From NCBI GenBank assembly GCA_947453885.1, contig CANGIF010000002.1, positions 1 through 64,000 on the forward strand: 64,000 nucleotides of DNA, in the 5' to 3' direction. This document shows positions 51,476-60,970 of the stretch, piece by piece; positions within the stretch are counted from its first letter, which is position 1, and every line of letters starts with the position of its first letter. Under the pieces are notes generated by a model. The model searched no databases. It had not been told where the DNA came from and worked only from the letters and a program-made list of their open reading frames with translations. Position numbers and translations under genes: made by a program. This DNA is from Flavobacteriaceae bacterium (GTDB taxonomy: Bacteria > Bacteroidota > Bacteroidia > Flavobacteriales > Flavobacteriaceae).

Positions 51476-53860
51476 TTATATTTTTCTATATAATTCGTTT
51501 TCTAATTCTCTAACTGCATCTAAGTACTTTTGTTTACTACCAAATTCATTGATAATCTCTATTGGTGAACCGTATTCGTCAAATGGTTTAACACGTAAAA
51601 CTTCAATACTTTCTATGTTTTCAACACCTTCATCGGCATATTTATCTAGTAAAGTCTCTAAAACTTTTCTAGCTTGTTCGCCATATTTTGTGAAGTAGTT
51701 GCGTTTTTTAACGTTGTTGGCTCTTTCTTTTCTTGATAATGGTGGTTGGTCAAAAGCTACGTGGCAAATCAAATCAAACAAATCTACTTGTTTGTCAACC
51801 GCTTCATACAAGGCTTCAACCATAACACCTTGTTCTTGTAATTCTTTGATAAGCACTTCTTTTTTGTCGGTATTATTCCATTTCAACAAGAAATCATCCA
51901 AAGAAGTAAACTTTTGTTGAATAATGTTTTTGGTATAGTCTTTTAAGCTTATTGTAATTGGTTTTCCGTTATTATCAAAGTATAATTCTCTACTTACCAA
52001 TACAGAAACATTAACACCATTGATGTATTGTTTTGGTCGTTTTTTATATTCTTCGTTAGGTTCGTTTACTTTTCTAACTTTTGGAGGTACAATTACAATT
52101 TCTTCTCCAGTTAAATCGTCAATAATCGGTTCGTTTTCTAATTCTTCCTCAGTTGAAACATCGGTTAAATCGACATCTTCAGTAATTGGTTTTACTCGTA
52201 TTGGGTCACCATCAAAATCAGGGTCAGCAAAATTATCAGTGGCGTTTCTAAAGTCTAAAATAGTAAAATAAAGTTTATTAAATTCTTCATTTATACGAGT
52301 TCCACGACCAACAATTTGCTTGAATTTGGTCATTGAATTAATGTTGGCATCCAACACAATAACTTTACAAGTTTGTGCATCAACACCAGTGGTCATCAAT
52401 TCAGAGGTAGTAGCAATAACAGGGTATTTTTCTTCTGGGTTAATGAAGTTATCCAATTCGCGCTTTCCTTCGTCATTATCGCCAGTAATCTGCATTACAT
52501 ATTTGTAATTTTCAGCAACCAAGTCGGCATTATGTCGTGCAATAGCATTACGCATACGTTCCGCATGGTCAATATCAACACAAAAAATTATGGTTTTCGC
52601 AAAACGGTCAAATCCTTTTAAATATTCTGTTAGTTTTTTGGCAACGGCATCGGTTCGCTCTTCAATAACCAAACTTTTATCAAAGTCTTTTCTATTGTAA
52701 ATTCTATCTTCAATGGCGTTACCTTCTTTATCGGTTTTACCTTGTTCTGGTCGGTAGCCTTCAGCATCTACATTCAATGCTACACGAATTACTTTATAAG
52801 GAGCCAAGAAACCATCATCAATTCCTTGTTTCAAAGAATACGTATAAACAGGTTCACCAAAATATTCGGTGTTACTCGTTTCTTTAGTTTCCTTTGGAGT
52901 AGCCGTTAAACCAACATGAGTAGCTTTTCCAAAATAAGTTAATATTTCTCTCCACGAACTATCTTCTTTGGCACTTCCTCTATGGCACTCATCAATAATA
53001 ATCAAATCAAAAAAGTCAGGAGAAAATTGTTTGTAAGCATTAGCATCTTCATCAGCACCAGCCAATCCTTGATACAATGCCAAATAAATTTCATAACTCT
53101 TGTCAATCATGCGATTTTTTACCACCGTCATTTTATCTTTGAAATGTTTGAAGTCACCACGTTTGGTTTGGTCAATCAAAGCATTTCTATCGGCAAGAAA
53201 TAAGATTCTTTTTTTAGCACCGCTTTTCCAAAGTCGATGTATAATTTGAAAAGCAGTATAGGTTTTTCCAGTTCCAGTTGCCATAACCAACAAAATTCTA
53301 TTTTGTCCATTAGCAATAGCTTCAACGGTTCTATTTATGGCAATTTGTTGGTAATATCTAGGTTTTCTTCCCGAACCATCGGAGAAGTATTTTTGTAACG
53401 CTATCTTTTCTCCCTCAGGAGTAACAATACCTTTATACTGTTTGTATTTCAACCACAATACTTCAGGAGAAGGAAAGTTTTCTAAAGACAATTCCGTTTC
53501 AATAGATTCATCCGTAGCCGTTCTGTCATGAAATATAAAACCGTTACCATTACTACTAAAAACACTTGGAATGTCTAATATTCGAGCATAATTCAAAGCT
53601 TGTTGTATCCCTGCACGAACAGAATGTTTGTTATCTTTAGCTTCAATAATAGCAATTGGATTGTCTTGATAGTAAAGAAGATAATCTGCTCTTTTACGTT
53701 CACCACGAGCTGTTAATTTACCACGAACATAAATTTTACCATCAGTAAAAGATACTTCCTCAAGTACTTGTGTTTGAATATTCCACCCAGCTTGTTGTAA
53801 AGCCGGCGTAATAAACTTTGAGCAAATGTCTCTTTCAGATAACGATTTTTTATCAATCAT
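51476..53860 (-). CDS. hsdR: type I restriction endonuclease subunit R (EcoEI-type)
   Basis: 794 aa. The N-terminal nuclease has D59 in KRADYLLYY and E73-A-K75 in AIIEAKD (PD-(D/E)XK). The SF2 motor follows with Walker A MATGTGKT (193-200), IIIDECHRGSA (DEAD-like box), GLTATPKET and the C-terminal motifs VGRGTRI and ITGDNDEGKRELDNF. The final 200 residues match the EcoEI R C-terminal domain. It translocates and cuts unmodified DNA as a complex with HsdM/HsdS. It is the first gene of the tightly packed six-gene unit. Confidence 0.96.
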   Translation of the reverse strand: MIDKKSLSERDICSKFITPALQQAGWNIQTQVLEEVSFTDGKIYVRGKLTARGERKRADYLLYYQDNPIAIIEAKDNKHSVRAGIQQALNYARILDIPSVFSSNGNGFIFHDRTATDESIETELSLENFPSPEVLWLKYKQYKGIVTPEGEKIALQKYFSDGSGRKPRYYQQIAINRTVEAIANGQNRILLVMATGTGKTYTAFQIIHRLWKSGAKKRILFLADRNALIDQTKRGDFKHFKDKMTVVKNRMIDKSYEIYLALYQGLAGADEDANAYKQFSPDFFDLIIIDECHRGSAKEDSSWREILTYFGKATHVGLTATPKETKETSNTEYFGEPVYTYSLKQGIDDGFLAPYKVIRVALNVDAEGYRPEQGKTDKEGNAIEDRIYNRKDFDKSLVIEERTDAVAKKLTEYLKGFDRFAKTIIFCVDIDHAERMRNAIARHNADLVAENYKYVMQITGDNDEGKRELDNFINPEEKYPVIATTSELMTTGVDAQTCKVIVLDANINSMTKFKQIVGRGTRINEEFNKLYFTILDFRNATDNFADPDFDGDPIRVKPITEDVDLTDVSTEEELENEPIIDDLTGEEIVIVPPKVRKVNEPNEEYKKRPKQYINGVNVSVLVSRELYFDNNGKPITISLKDYTKNIIQQKFTSLDDFLLKWNNTDKKEVLIKELQEQGVMVEALYEAVDKQVDLFDLICHVAFDQPPLSRKERANNVKKRNYFTKYGEQARKVLETLLDKYADEGVENIESIEVLRVKPFDEYGSPIEIINEFGSKQKYLDAVRELENELYRKI

Positions 53861-53900
53861 TTAAATTGAATTTATTATCTCCAAACCTACCAAATTTTAT

Positions 53901-54134
53901 TCATTTTAACAATTTATTTTTATGTTCTAATTTTACTTTTTTATTAGCCACATCGTCTTTTGTACTGCCGTCTTGCAAGCCAGTTAAAATGGTTTCAGTT
54001 GCAGAAATCTCGTTAGAGACTGATTGTAGTTCAGCGGCAATTTCAACAGAAGTTTCGCTGTAGTTGTTCGCAATCCTTTCTTCCGAAAGTTTTTTATAAA
54101 TTAAGACTGCTTTTTCTTTTGCAGACCATGACAA
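53901..54134 (-). CDS. small coiled-coil-like protein at the island's right end, start unclear
   Basis: 77 aa from a TTG; no ATG lies in frame. The frame is open back to about 54176, and the extra residues (SAVDCDLLL) look like a natural continuation, so the true gene may be longer with its start codon lost. The body (YSETSVEIAAELQSVSNEIS, TILTGLQDGSTKDDVANKKV) resembles small helical Bacteroidota proteins of unknown role that I have seen starting with a CD-L-L segment. It may be a decaying gene trapped at the island edge, 40 bp upstream of hsdR on the same strand. Confidence 0.5.
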   Translation of the reverse strand: MSWSAKEKAVLIYKKLSEERIANNYSETSVEIAAELQSVSNEISATETILTGLQDGSTKDDVANKKVKLEHKNKLLK

Positions 54135-54256
54135 TAATAAATCACAGTCAACTGCCGATGTGATTTTACTAACAGATTACACCATAAAAATCAGAATTTT
54201 TTTAAATTAGCAAGCATTACATGTTTCGACTAATGACCTAAAGTAACTCTGAGATA

Positions 54257-54316
54257 CTACGCCATCGATTGTTGCGAAAGTCCAAAATAAGTTCTGATTT
54301 CGAGTGTTGCTTTCAT
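54257..54316 (-). pseudogene. truncated 5' remnant of the XRE regulator gene
   Basis: Reads MKATLEIRTYFGLSQQSMA and then TAG. It differs from the intact gene's first 19 codons at only two residues (Gln-Ser for Glu-Leu at 16-17). The rest of the gene is absent. Its upstream region is intact, so a short transcript might still be made. Confidence 0.85.
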
Positions 54317-54440
54317 TGTTGTTATAGTTTGAATATAAAATAAAAAATTTACAACAAAGTTGTTATCGTTTAAAAATACAATAAAAAAATTATAACAAGG
54401 TCGTTATAGTTTAAAAATAAATTCAAAAAAATATAACACT
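54317..54440. repeat. 41-bp tandem repeats with operator palindromes (right copy)
   Basis: Three units of about 41 bp begin GTTGTTATAG, GTTGTTATCG and GTCGTTATAG, each followed by TTTRAAWATA and an A-rich stretch ending in ACAAC or ATAAC. Junction palindromes: ACAACAAAGTTGTTAT at 54351-54366, ATAACAAGGTCGTTAT at 54392-54407, a weaker one at 54433-54448. Confidence 0.75.
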
Positions 54441-54570
54441 AGGGCGATATTTTTCTTTTTAAGTATATTACTTATGATGTAATTTCAAATTAAGAATACA
54501 ATCATAACTCTTGATGCAGTGGTGTAACATTTTAAAATAGTTGAACTGTTATACTTTGCTATATAATTTA

Positions 54571-54604
54571 TTGAGATGTACCAAATACAAAGGTAGTATC
54601 TTTG
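54571..54604 (+). promoter_or_regulatory. candidate promoter of the RND efflux operon
   Basis: TTG at 54571-54573, 23 bp, TATCTTTG at 54597-54604. The leader would be about 155 nt. A second -7-like box (TAAATTTG, 54717-54724) lies closer to the start but lacks a proper -33. Confidence 0.4.
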
Positions 54605-54767
54605 AAAAAATTGAATAACGATTCTAATAAATATTAGTTTTGATTATATATTCAAAAAAAAAATGTTTCAAAAGTTAATAAAAATGTAACTTTTATTTTA
54701 TTTGTTAACAAAGACATAAATTTGTTTCAATTTATTTTTCCAGTTATAAACCGCTATATTTTTTTTT

Positions 54768-55829
54768 ATGAAATTGAAAACTATTTTTTTACTACTCCTG
54801 GTATTGCTTATTGGAAGTTTGATTTTTTACCGAATAAAAACAAATGCGAATCAAGATGAAAAAGGAGCTGGTAAAAATGATAAAAAACCGCCCATTATGG
54901 TTAAAGGTGTGGTTGTTAAACCTGAACTTTTTAATGATAATTTAGCACTTTCAGGTTCCGTAGAAGCGAACGAGCGAGTAGAAATTCATAGTGAAACTTC
55001 AGGAATTGTTGAGAAAATTAATTTTGAAGAAGGTGGTATTGTTTCAAAAGGGCAATTGCTTTTTAAAGTTAACGACGTAGAATTAAAAGCACAATTGGTA
55101 CAAGCTAATTCCAAAGAACGCCTTGCTTTTGAAAACGAAAGACGCGCCAAATTGTTGTTAGAAAAAGAAGCAATTAGTCAAGAAGAATTTGATGTTACCC
55201 GTTCAGAATACCAATCTGCAAAAGCACAAGCTCAGCTTATAAATGCACAAATTGGAAAAACAGCTGTTAAAGCACCTTTTTCTGGAACTATAGGATTGCG
55301 TACCATTTCTCCTGGAACTTATATTACTCCAGCAGTTGTTGTTGCAAATTTGGTAAACACTTCACAACTGAAAATTACATTTGCTATTCCTGAAAAATAT
55401 GCTACACAAGTTAAATTGAATGCTACCATTCATTTTAAAGTTTCGAGTTCGAGTACGCTCTTTGAAGCAAAAATTTATGCCTTAGAACCTAATTTGTCAG
55501 AAAACACAAGAACCATGCAAGTTAAAGCAATAACTGACAACTCTAAAAAACAACTTTTACCGGGTGTTTTTGCTGACATCATTTTTCCACTAGTTGCCAT
55601 TAAAGATGCCATAGTCATTCCTTCAGAAGCTATAATTCCAATACAAAGTGGCAAAAAAGTATATGTCTCCAACCATGGCTTTGCAAAAGAGGTTAAAATT
55701 GAAACTGCTTCCAGAACTGATAAATCTGTATTGGTTTTGAGTGGTTTAAAAATGGGAGATACACTTTTAACTTCCGGTATTATGGCTTTAAAAGACAAAG
55801 CTCCAATAAAAATTAAATTGGCTAAGTAG
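54768..55829 (+). CDS. RND efflux periplasmic adaptor subunit
   Basis: 353 aa membrane-fusion protein. One N-terminal membrane anchor or signal (IFLLLLVLLIGSLIFYRIK), then the barrel-sandwich hybrid lipoyl half-motifs (VEIHSETSGIVEKINFEEGG and AVKAPFSGTIGLRTISPGTY), a short alpha-hairpin between them and the beta-barrel and membrane-proximal domains. It connects the inner-membrane pump to the outer-membrane channel. First gene of a three-gene operon (gaps 23 and 2 bp). No regulator gene is adjacent. Confidence 0.93.
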   Translation: MKLKTIFLLLLVLLIGSLIFYRIKTNANQDEKGAGKNDKKPPIMVKGVVVKPELFNDNLALSGSVEANERVEIHSETSGIVEKINFEEGGIVSKGQLLFKVNDVELKAQLVQANSKERLAFENERRAKLLLEKEAISQEEFDVTRSEYQSAKAQAQLINAQIGKTAVKAPFSGTIGLRTISPGTYITPAVVVANLVNTSQLKITFAIPEKYATQVKLNATIHFKVSSSSTLFEAKIYALEPNLSENTRTMQVKAITDNSKKQLLPGVFADIIFPLVAIKDAIVIPSEAIIPIQSGKKVYVSNHGFAKEVKIETASRTDKSVLVLSGLKMGDTLLTSGIMALKDKAPIKIKLAK

Positions 55830-55852
55830 TTAAAATACTAAATCAAAATTCC

Positions 55853-58800
55853 ATGAGTTTATCTACTTTAAGTATTAAAAGACCTGTATTAACAATAGTT
55901 TTGAATGTTAGTATTATTTTGTTTGGTATAATTGGGTTTAGTTTTCTTGGAATAAGAGAATTTCCGTCAATTGATCCCGCGCAAATTACCATTAGAACCG
56001 ACTATGCTGGAGCAAATTCAGACATTATAGAATCGCAAATTACAGAACCTATAGAAAAGTCAATTAATTCTATTGACGGAATAAAAAACATAACGTCATC
56101 AAGTGTTCAGGGCTCCAGTACCATTACGGTTGAATTCAATTTGAATAAAGATTTGGAAACAGCTGCAAACGATGTTCGAGACAAAGTAGCAATAGCTGCA
56201 AAGTTGCTGCCAAAGGATATAGATGCTCCGCCCGTTGTTTCGAAAGCCGATGCCAATGCCGATGCCATAATTTCAATGACTGTTCAAAGTAATTCGAAAA
56301 GTCAGTTGGAGCTTAGTGATTTGGCAGAAAACATTATTGAGCCCCGTTTGGAAACGATTCCAGGTGTTAGTGGCGTTCAAATTTGGGGGCAAAAAAAATA
56401 TGCCATGCGTCTGTGGATAGATCCCGTAAAATTGGCTGCTTATGGCTGTACCGTATCGGATATTAAAACCGCTTTGAATCAACAAAATATTGAGCTCCCA
56501 TCTGGAAAGCTAACTGGAAACAATACTGAATTAACCGTTAGAACTGTTGGGAATTTGAGTACTGCGAAACAATTTGAGGACATAATAATTAAAACAGAAG
56601 GTACCAAAATTGTAAAATTTAGTGATGTTGGTTCGGCAAATTTAGGGCCAGAAGTAATTGAAACTAACATGACACAATCTGGAATACCACTTGTTGGAAT
56701 CGCAATTGTACCTCTTCCTGGTGCTAATTATTTGGATATTTCGTCAGCATTTTATAAAAAATTTGATATCTTAAAAAAAGATTTGCCCAAAGATGTGGTT
56801 TTAAATATAGCAATAGATAATACTATTTTTGTAAAAAAATCAGTTACTGAAGTTGCTGAAACATTATTGATTTCTATTATTCTAGTTATTTTAATCATCT
56901 ATTTATTTTTCAGAGATTGGGCTATTGCTTTTCGTCCTTTAATTGACATTCCGGTTTCCTTAATTGCTACTTTTTTCATCATGTGGTTGTTTGGCTTTTC
57001 AGTAAATGTTCTAACACTTTTAGCCATTGTACTAGCCACCGGCTTAGTGGTTGATGATGGGATTGTTGTTACCGAAAATATTTTTAAGAAAGTGGAGCAA
57101 GGAATGTCTCCTATTGAGGCTGCTATTAAAGGTTCAAACGAAATTTTCTTTGCTGTACTTTCAATATCCATAACATTGGCAGCAGTTTTTTTACCTGTAA
57201 TTTTTTTAGAGGGATTTGTTGGTCGCTTGTTTCGAGAATTTGGTGTGGTAATTGGAGCTGCTGTTTTAATTTCAGCCTTTGTTTCATTAACGCTAACTCC
57301 TATGCTGAATGCGTATTTAATGAAAAGTGGTGTTCAAAAAAAATCTAAATTTTACACCTATACTGAACCTTTTTTTGAAAGTTTGAACAAAGGCTACGCA
57401 AGTTCATTAGAAAGTTTTATGAAAAGAAAATGGATGAGTTTTCCAATTTTAATTGCTTGTTTTGGGTTAATTTATTTGTTCTTTTCTATAATTCAAAAAG
57501 AAACTGCGCCCTACGATGATAGAAGTGCTTTGATTGTGAGTACAACAACTGCCGAAGGTTCATCCTATGAATACACCGATCGATTTATGCAAGAATTATC
57601 AAAATTAATTGACGATTCTATTCCAGAAAAAAAAGTAAGTTTAATTATTACTGCACCGGGTTTTAATGCATCGGCTACCAATAGTGGCAGGGCTAGAATA
57701 GCATTAGTTGATCCCGAAAAAAGGAAAAGAACTCAAAAAGAAATTGTTGAAAAACTGACCAAATGGACCAAAAAATATCCAGATTCCAAAACTTCCGTAT
57801 CAGAACAACCCACCATTGCTGTTAACAAAAGAGGCGGATTACCCATTCAATATATTATACAAGCACCAAACTTTGAAAAATTAAGGTCTAAAATTCCATT
57901 ATTTATGGAGGAAGCGAGTAAAGACCCAACTTTTTCTATTACTGATGTTAATTTAAAATTCAACAAACCCGAAATAAATGTTATCATCGACCGAGAAAAA
58001 GCAGAAAGCATGGGTATTTCTGTTTTAGATATTGCACAAACCTTACAATTATCGTTAAGTGGTCAACGTTTTGGTTATTTTTTAAAGAATGGTAAACAAT
58101 ACCAAGTTATTGGACAGTTTGACGAAAAAGATCGTTCTAAACCTTTGGATTTGACTTCCATGTTTGTAAAAAACAGTAATGGAAAAATGATTCAACTTGA
58201 CAATGTGGTTTCAATAAATGAAAAAAGTAATCCACCTCAATTATACCACAACAACCGAAACATGTCCGCCACTGTTTTTGCTGGACTTACGCCAGGAAAA
58301 AGCATTAGTCAAGGCATAGAAGCAATGGATAAAATAAAAGCAAAAGTTTTAGACGCCTCTTTTACAACTGATTTGGGAGGAGAATCCAGAGATTTTGTAG
58401 AAAGTAGTTCCAATACTTCCTTTGCTTTTGGTTTGGCTTTATTGCTCATTTACTTAATTTTAGCGGCGCAATTTGAAAGTTTTATCGATCCTTTAATCAT
58501 TATTTTAACTGTTCCAATGGCAGTAGCCGGTGCACTTTTTTCTCTATGGTTGTTCGGACAAACTTGGAATATTTTTAGTCAAATTGGCACCATAATGTTA
58601 ATTGGATTGGTTACTAAAAACGGGATCTTAATTGTTGAATTTGCAAACCAATTAAGGGAACAAGGAAAATCAAAATACGACGCTATTATGGAAGCTTCCG
58701 AATCAAGATTACGTCCAATTTTAATGACCAGTTTAGCCATTGCACTTGGTGCTTTACCCATTGCACTTTCATTAGGAGCTGCAGCTAAAAGCAGAATTGG

Positions 58801-58942
58801 AATGGGGGTAGTAATTGTAGGTGGTACTCTTTTTTCATTACTGTTAACTTTGTTTATCATTCCTTCTATATATTTTATGTGGAGCAAAGAACGCAAACAC
58901 CGTCCAGAATTTGATACTATTAAAGAATCAGAAACGCTATAA
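55853..58942 (+). CDS. RND family efflux transporter permease (AcrB-like)
   Basis: 1,029 aa, usual HAE1 length. Twelve helices in two halves with two large periplasmic loops. The N-terminus SIKRPVLTIVLNVSIILFGI, the TM4 motif LATGLVVDDGIVVTENIFKK (the two proton-relay aspartates) and the C-terminal LIGLVTKNGILIVEFANQLRE are diagnostic. The drug:proton antiport role is known for the family; the substrate range is unknown. Confidence 0.96.
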   Translation: MSLSTLSIKRPVLTIVLNVSIILFGIIGFSFLGIREFPSIDPAQITIRTDYAGANSDIIESQITEPIEKSINSIDGIKNITSSSVQGSSTITVEFNLNKDLETAANDVRDKVAIAAKLLPKDIDAPPVVSKADANADAIISMTVQSNSKSQLELSDLAENIIEPRLETIPGVSGVQIWGQKKYAMRLWIDPVKLAAYGCTVSDIKTALNQQNIELPSGKLTGNNTELTVRTVGNLSTAKQFEDIIIKTEGTKIVKFSDVGSANLGPEVIETNMTQSGIPLVGIAIVPLPGANYLDISSAFYKKFDILKKDLPKDVVLNIAIDNTIFVKKSVTEVAETLLISIILVILIIYLFFRDWAIAFRPLIDIPVSLIATFFIMWLFGFSVNVLTLLAIVLATGLVVDDGIVVTENIFKKVEQGMSPIEAAIKGSNEIFFAVLSISITLAAVFLPVIFLEGFVGRLFREFGVVIGAAVLISAFVSLTLTPMLNAYLMKSGVQKKSKFYTYTEPFFESLNKGYASSLESFMKRKWMSFPILIACFGLIYLFFSIIQKETAPYDDRSALIVSTTTAEGSSYEYTDRFMQELSKLIDDSIPEKKVSLIITAPGFNASATNSGRARIALVDPEKRKRTQKEIVEKLTKWTKKYPDSKTSVSEQPTIAVNKRGGLPIQYIIQAPNFEKLRSKIPLFMEEASKDPTFSITDVNLKFNKPEINVIIDREKAESMGISVLDIAQTLQLSLSGQRFGYFLKNGKQYQVIGQFDEKDRSKPLDLTSMFVKNSNGKMIQLDNVVSINEKSNPPQLYHNNRNMSATVFAGLTPGKSISQGIEAMDKIKAKVLDASFTTDLGGESRDFVESSSNTSFAFGLALLLIYLILAAQFESFIDPLIIILTVPMAVAGALFSLWLFGQTWNIFSQIGTIMLIGLVTKNGILIVEFANQLREQGKSKYDAIMEASESRLRPILMTSLAIALGALPIALSLGAAAKSRIGMGVVIVGGTLFSLLLTLFIIPSIYFMWSKERKHRPEFDTIKESETL

Positions 58943-58944
58943 TC

Positions 58945-60252
58945 ATGTTAAAAAAAATACTATTATCTATTTCGATTTGCCTATATTTTAGTTTTCAAAT
59001 CAACGCTCAAGAAGTACTTACTTTAGAAAATGCAGTTAAAATTGCTTTTGAAAACAATTATGAAATTAAAATTGCTGCTACTAATTTAAAAATAAATCAA
59101 AACAATGTTAGCCTAGGAAATGCTGGTTTTTTACCTCAACTAACTGCTGCTATTGTAGATAATAATGGGTTACAAAATATTTCGCAAACCAAAGCTGATG
59201 GTACTGTTAGTGCTTTAAACAATGCCAAGAACAGTAACTTAACCTACGGTGTTAGCTTTGGATGGATGCTGTTTGACGGATTTAAAATGTTTACTACTTT
59301 ACAACAATTGAAAACGCTTGAAAAGCAGGGTGAAACACAACTTAAACTTGTTTTGCTCTCAAAACTCTCGGAAGTAAACGCAACCTATTACAATTTAGTA
59401 CAGCAGCAACAACAATTAAATGCATTAGATTCCACCCTCGTGATTTCGAAACAACGATTGACGTTAGCTCAAAATCGGTTTTCAATTGGGAAAGCCTCAA
59501 AGTTAGAAGTTTTGAATGCTCAAGTTGATTTAAACACCGATACAACTTTACTATTAAAACAGAAAGAACAATATGCAGGAACGCAAATTCTTTTAAACCA
59601 AATTTTAGCACGAGATTGCAAAACAGTATTTTCAGTTCAACCTACAATTCAAGTTGACGATCAATTGGATTTTAAAAAATTAATGGAATTGGCTCAAAAA
59701 CAAAATCCTCAACTTGAAAATCAAATTATTGCTAAAAAAATTGCAGAATTGCAATTGAAACAAATTAAATCTGGAAGGTATCCTAATTTAGCACTAACGA
59801 GTGGATATAACTTCAATACTACACATTCAAGTTTAGGTTATACCATTCAATCGAGTACATCGGGATTAAATTATGGTTTTACTGCATCAATGAACCTATT
59901 TAATGGATTCTATCAAAATAGAACTGAAAAAGTAGCAGCTCTTCAAATTGAAAATGCACAAATTGCTATCGATCAAATGAACAAGTTGTTGGAATCTCAG
60001 CTTAGTACAACTTTTCAGAGTTATGTAACCAATCTTGAGCTTTTAAAATTGGAAAAAATCAACGAAGCCATTGCTAAACAAAATATGGACATTACACTCG
60101 AAAAATTTAAAATCGGAACCATAACATCAATTGAATTCAGAACAGCTCAATTGAATTACATCAATGCAAAAGTTAGAAACAGCAATTCGCAATTACAAGC
60201 AAAATTATCCGAAATTACCTTAAAGGAATTGGCTGGTATTTCAAGTTTATAA
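58945..60252 (+). CDS. TolC family outer-membrane efflux channel
   Basis: 435 aa with a signal peptide (ISICLYFSFQINAQ). Two homologous coiled-coil repeats are visible: VLTLENAVKIAFENNYEIKI near the start and LMELAQKQNPQLENQIIAKK in the middle, each followed by beta-strand segments (YGVSFGWMLFDGF, YGFTASMNLFNGF). Forms the trimeric exit duct for the preceding pump. Starts 2 bp after it. Confidence 0.93.
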   Translation: MLKKILLSISICLYFSFQINAQEVLTLENAVKIAFENNYEIKIAATNLKINQNNVSLGNAGFLPQLTAAIVDNNGLQNISQTKADGTVSALNNAKNSNLTYGVSFGWMLFDGFKMFTTLQQLKTLEKQGETQLKLVLLSKLSEVNATYYNLVQQQQQLNALDSTLVISKQRLTLAQNRFSIGKASKLEVLNAQVDLNTDTTLLLKQKEQYAGTQILLNQILARDCKTVFSVQPTIQVDDQLDFKKLMELAQKQNPQLENQIIAKKIAELQLKQIKSGRYPNLALTSGYNFNTTHSSLGYTIQSSTSGLNYGFTASMNLFNGFYQNRTEKVAALQIENAQIAIDQMNKLLESQLSTTFQSYVTNLELLKLEKINEAIAKQNMDITLEKFKIGTITSIEFRTAQLNYINAKVRNSNSQLQAKLSEITLKELAGISSL

Positions 60253-60316
60253 TAGGCTGTTTGTAAAGTGCTTTAAAGTACAAATTTTATGACTTTACAA
60301 TTCACATTAACTGGCG

Positions 60317-60970
60317 TTATTTCATTTGATTTTTTGTTTTTGGAATTTGTATTTCAAGTTTTATCTCTTTAAAATACAATAATTTATGTTCAATTTTTAT
60401 ACCAGAAAATAGTGTTTCTGTTGCGCTTTCAACTATTACATTTTCTGTAAAATTTAAATTCCGATTGAATTCAAAAGGATGTAAACAACTAAATCTAAAT
60501 AGTGGAAAAAGATTGTTATTGCTATTCTTTACTTTTAGTACAGATATCATTTCTGGCTTTTTCCTTTTTTTATTTTTGAATAGTTCTATTTTTATTACCT
60601 TATATATACTGTCAGAATTAATCGACTTCACGTCAAATTCATAATTATGAAAACTGCTTTCTTGATTTATAGCTTTTGAATCTAAATATTTGAATTCAAA
60701 AAATAATTCATTTTTTTGTTTTGATTCTAAAATTAAAAAATTATGTAAAGTCTTGTTTTCAATATCATATAATTTTGCGTGCTTAGTTAGCGAATCCCTT
60801 TCAACATATAAAAAATAATTTTGGTTTCTTGAATTTGAATAAACCAAACTTTCACGTTCAAAGTTGACCGATATACTATTGTATTTTGTTAGTAAATCAA
60901 ATTCATATTTTTGTGCTTGACTACTTAATATGAAAAGTAAGAATAGAATTATATAATATATTTTTCTCAT
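60317..60970 (-). CDS. secreted protein of unknown function
   Basis: 217 aa from the ATG at 60970, which directly opens a good signal peptide (MRKIYYIILFLLFILSSQAQ); the in-frame ATG at 60997 would put a charged stretch before it. The mature part is rich in Lys, Asn and Phe with alternating beta-strands and has no motif I recognise. Convergent with the efflux operon. Function unknown. Confidence 0.65.
   Translation of the reverse strand: MRKIYYIILFLLFILSSQAQKYEFDLLTKYNSISVNFERESLVYSNSRNQNYFLYVERDSLTKHAKLYDIENKTLHNFLILESKQKNELFFEFKYLDSKAINQESSFHNYEFDVKSINSDSIYKVIKIELFKNKKRKKPEMISVLKVKNSNNNLFPLFRFSCLHPFEFNRNLNFTENVIVESATETLFSGIKIEHKLLYFKEIKLEIQIPKTKNQMK

Larger units (their letters stand above)
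54252..54440. repeat. island-flanking direct repeat, right copy
   Basis: Matches 44669-44856 (see the left copy). It contains a 19-codon fragment of the XRE gene and the 41-bp-period upstream region. The palindromes here (ATAAC...GTTAT) are slightly more symmetric than on the left. Confidence 0.85.

Noticed and set aside
51699..53203. Several plus-strand frames inside hsdR
   Set aside because: They are antisense to a well-conserved gene and show no independent family features.
44857..54251. Integrative element or prophage
   Set aside because: No integrase, relaxase, transposase or structural phage gene was found; only the RM/ImmA/PIN genes and flanking repeats.
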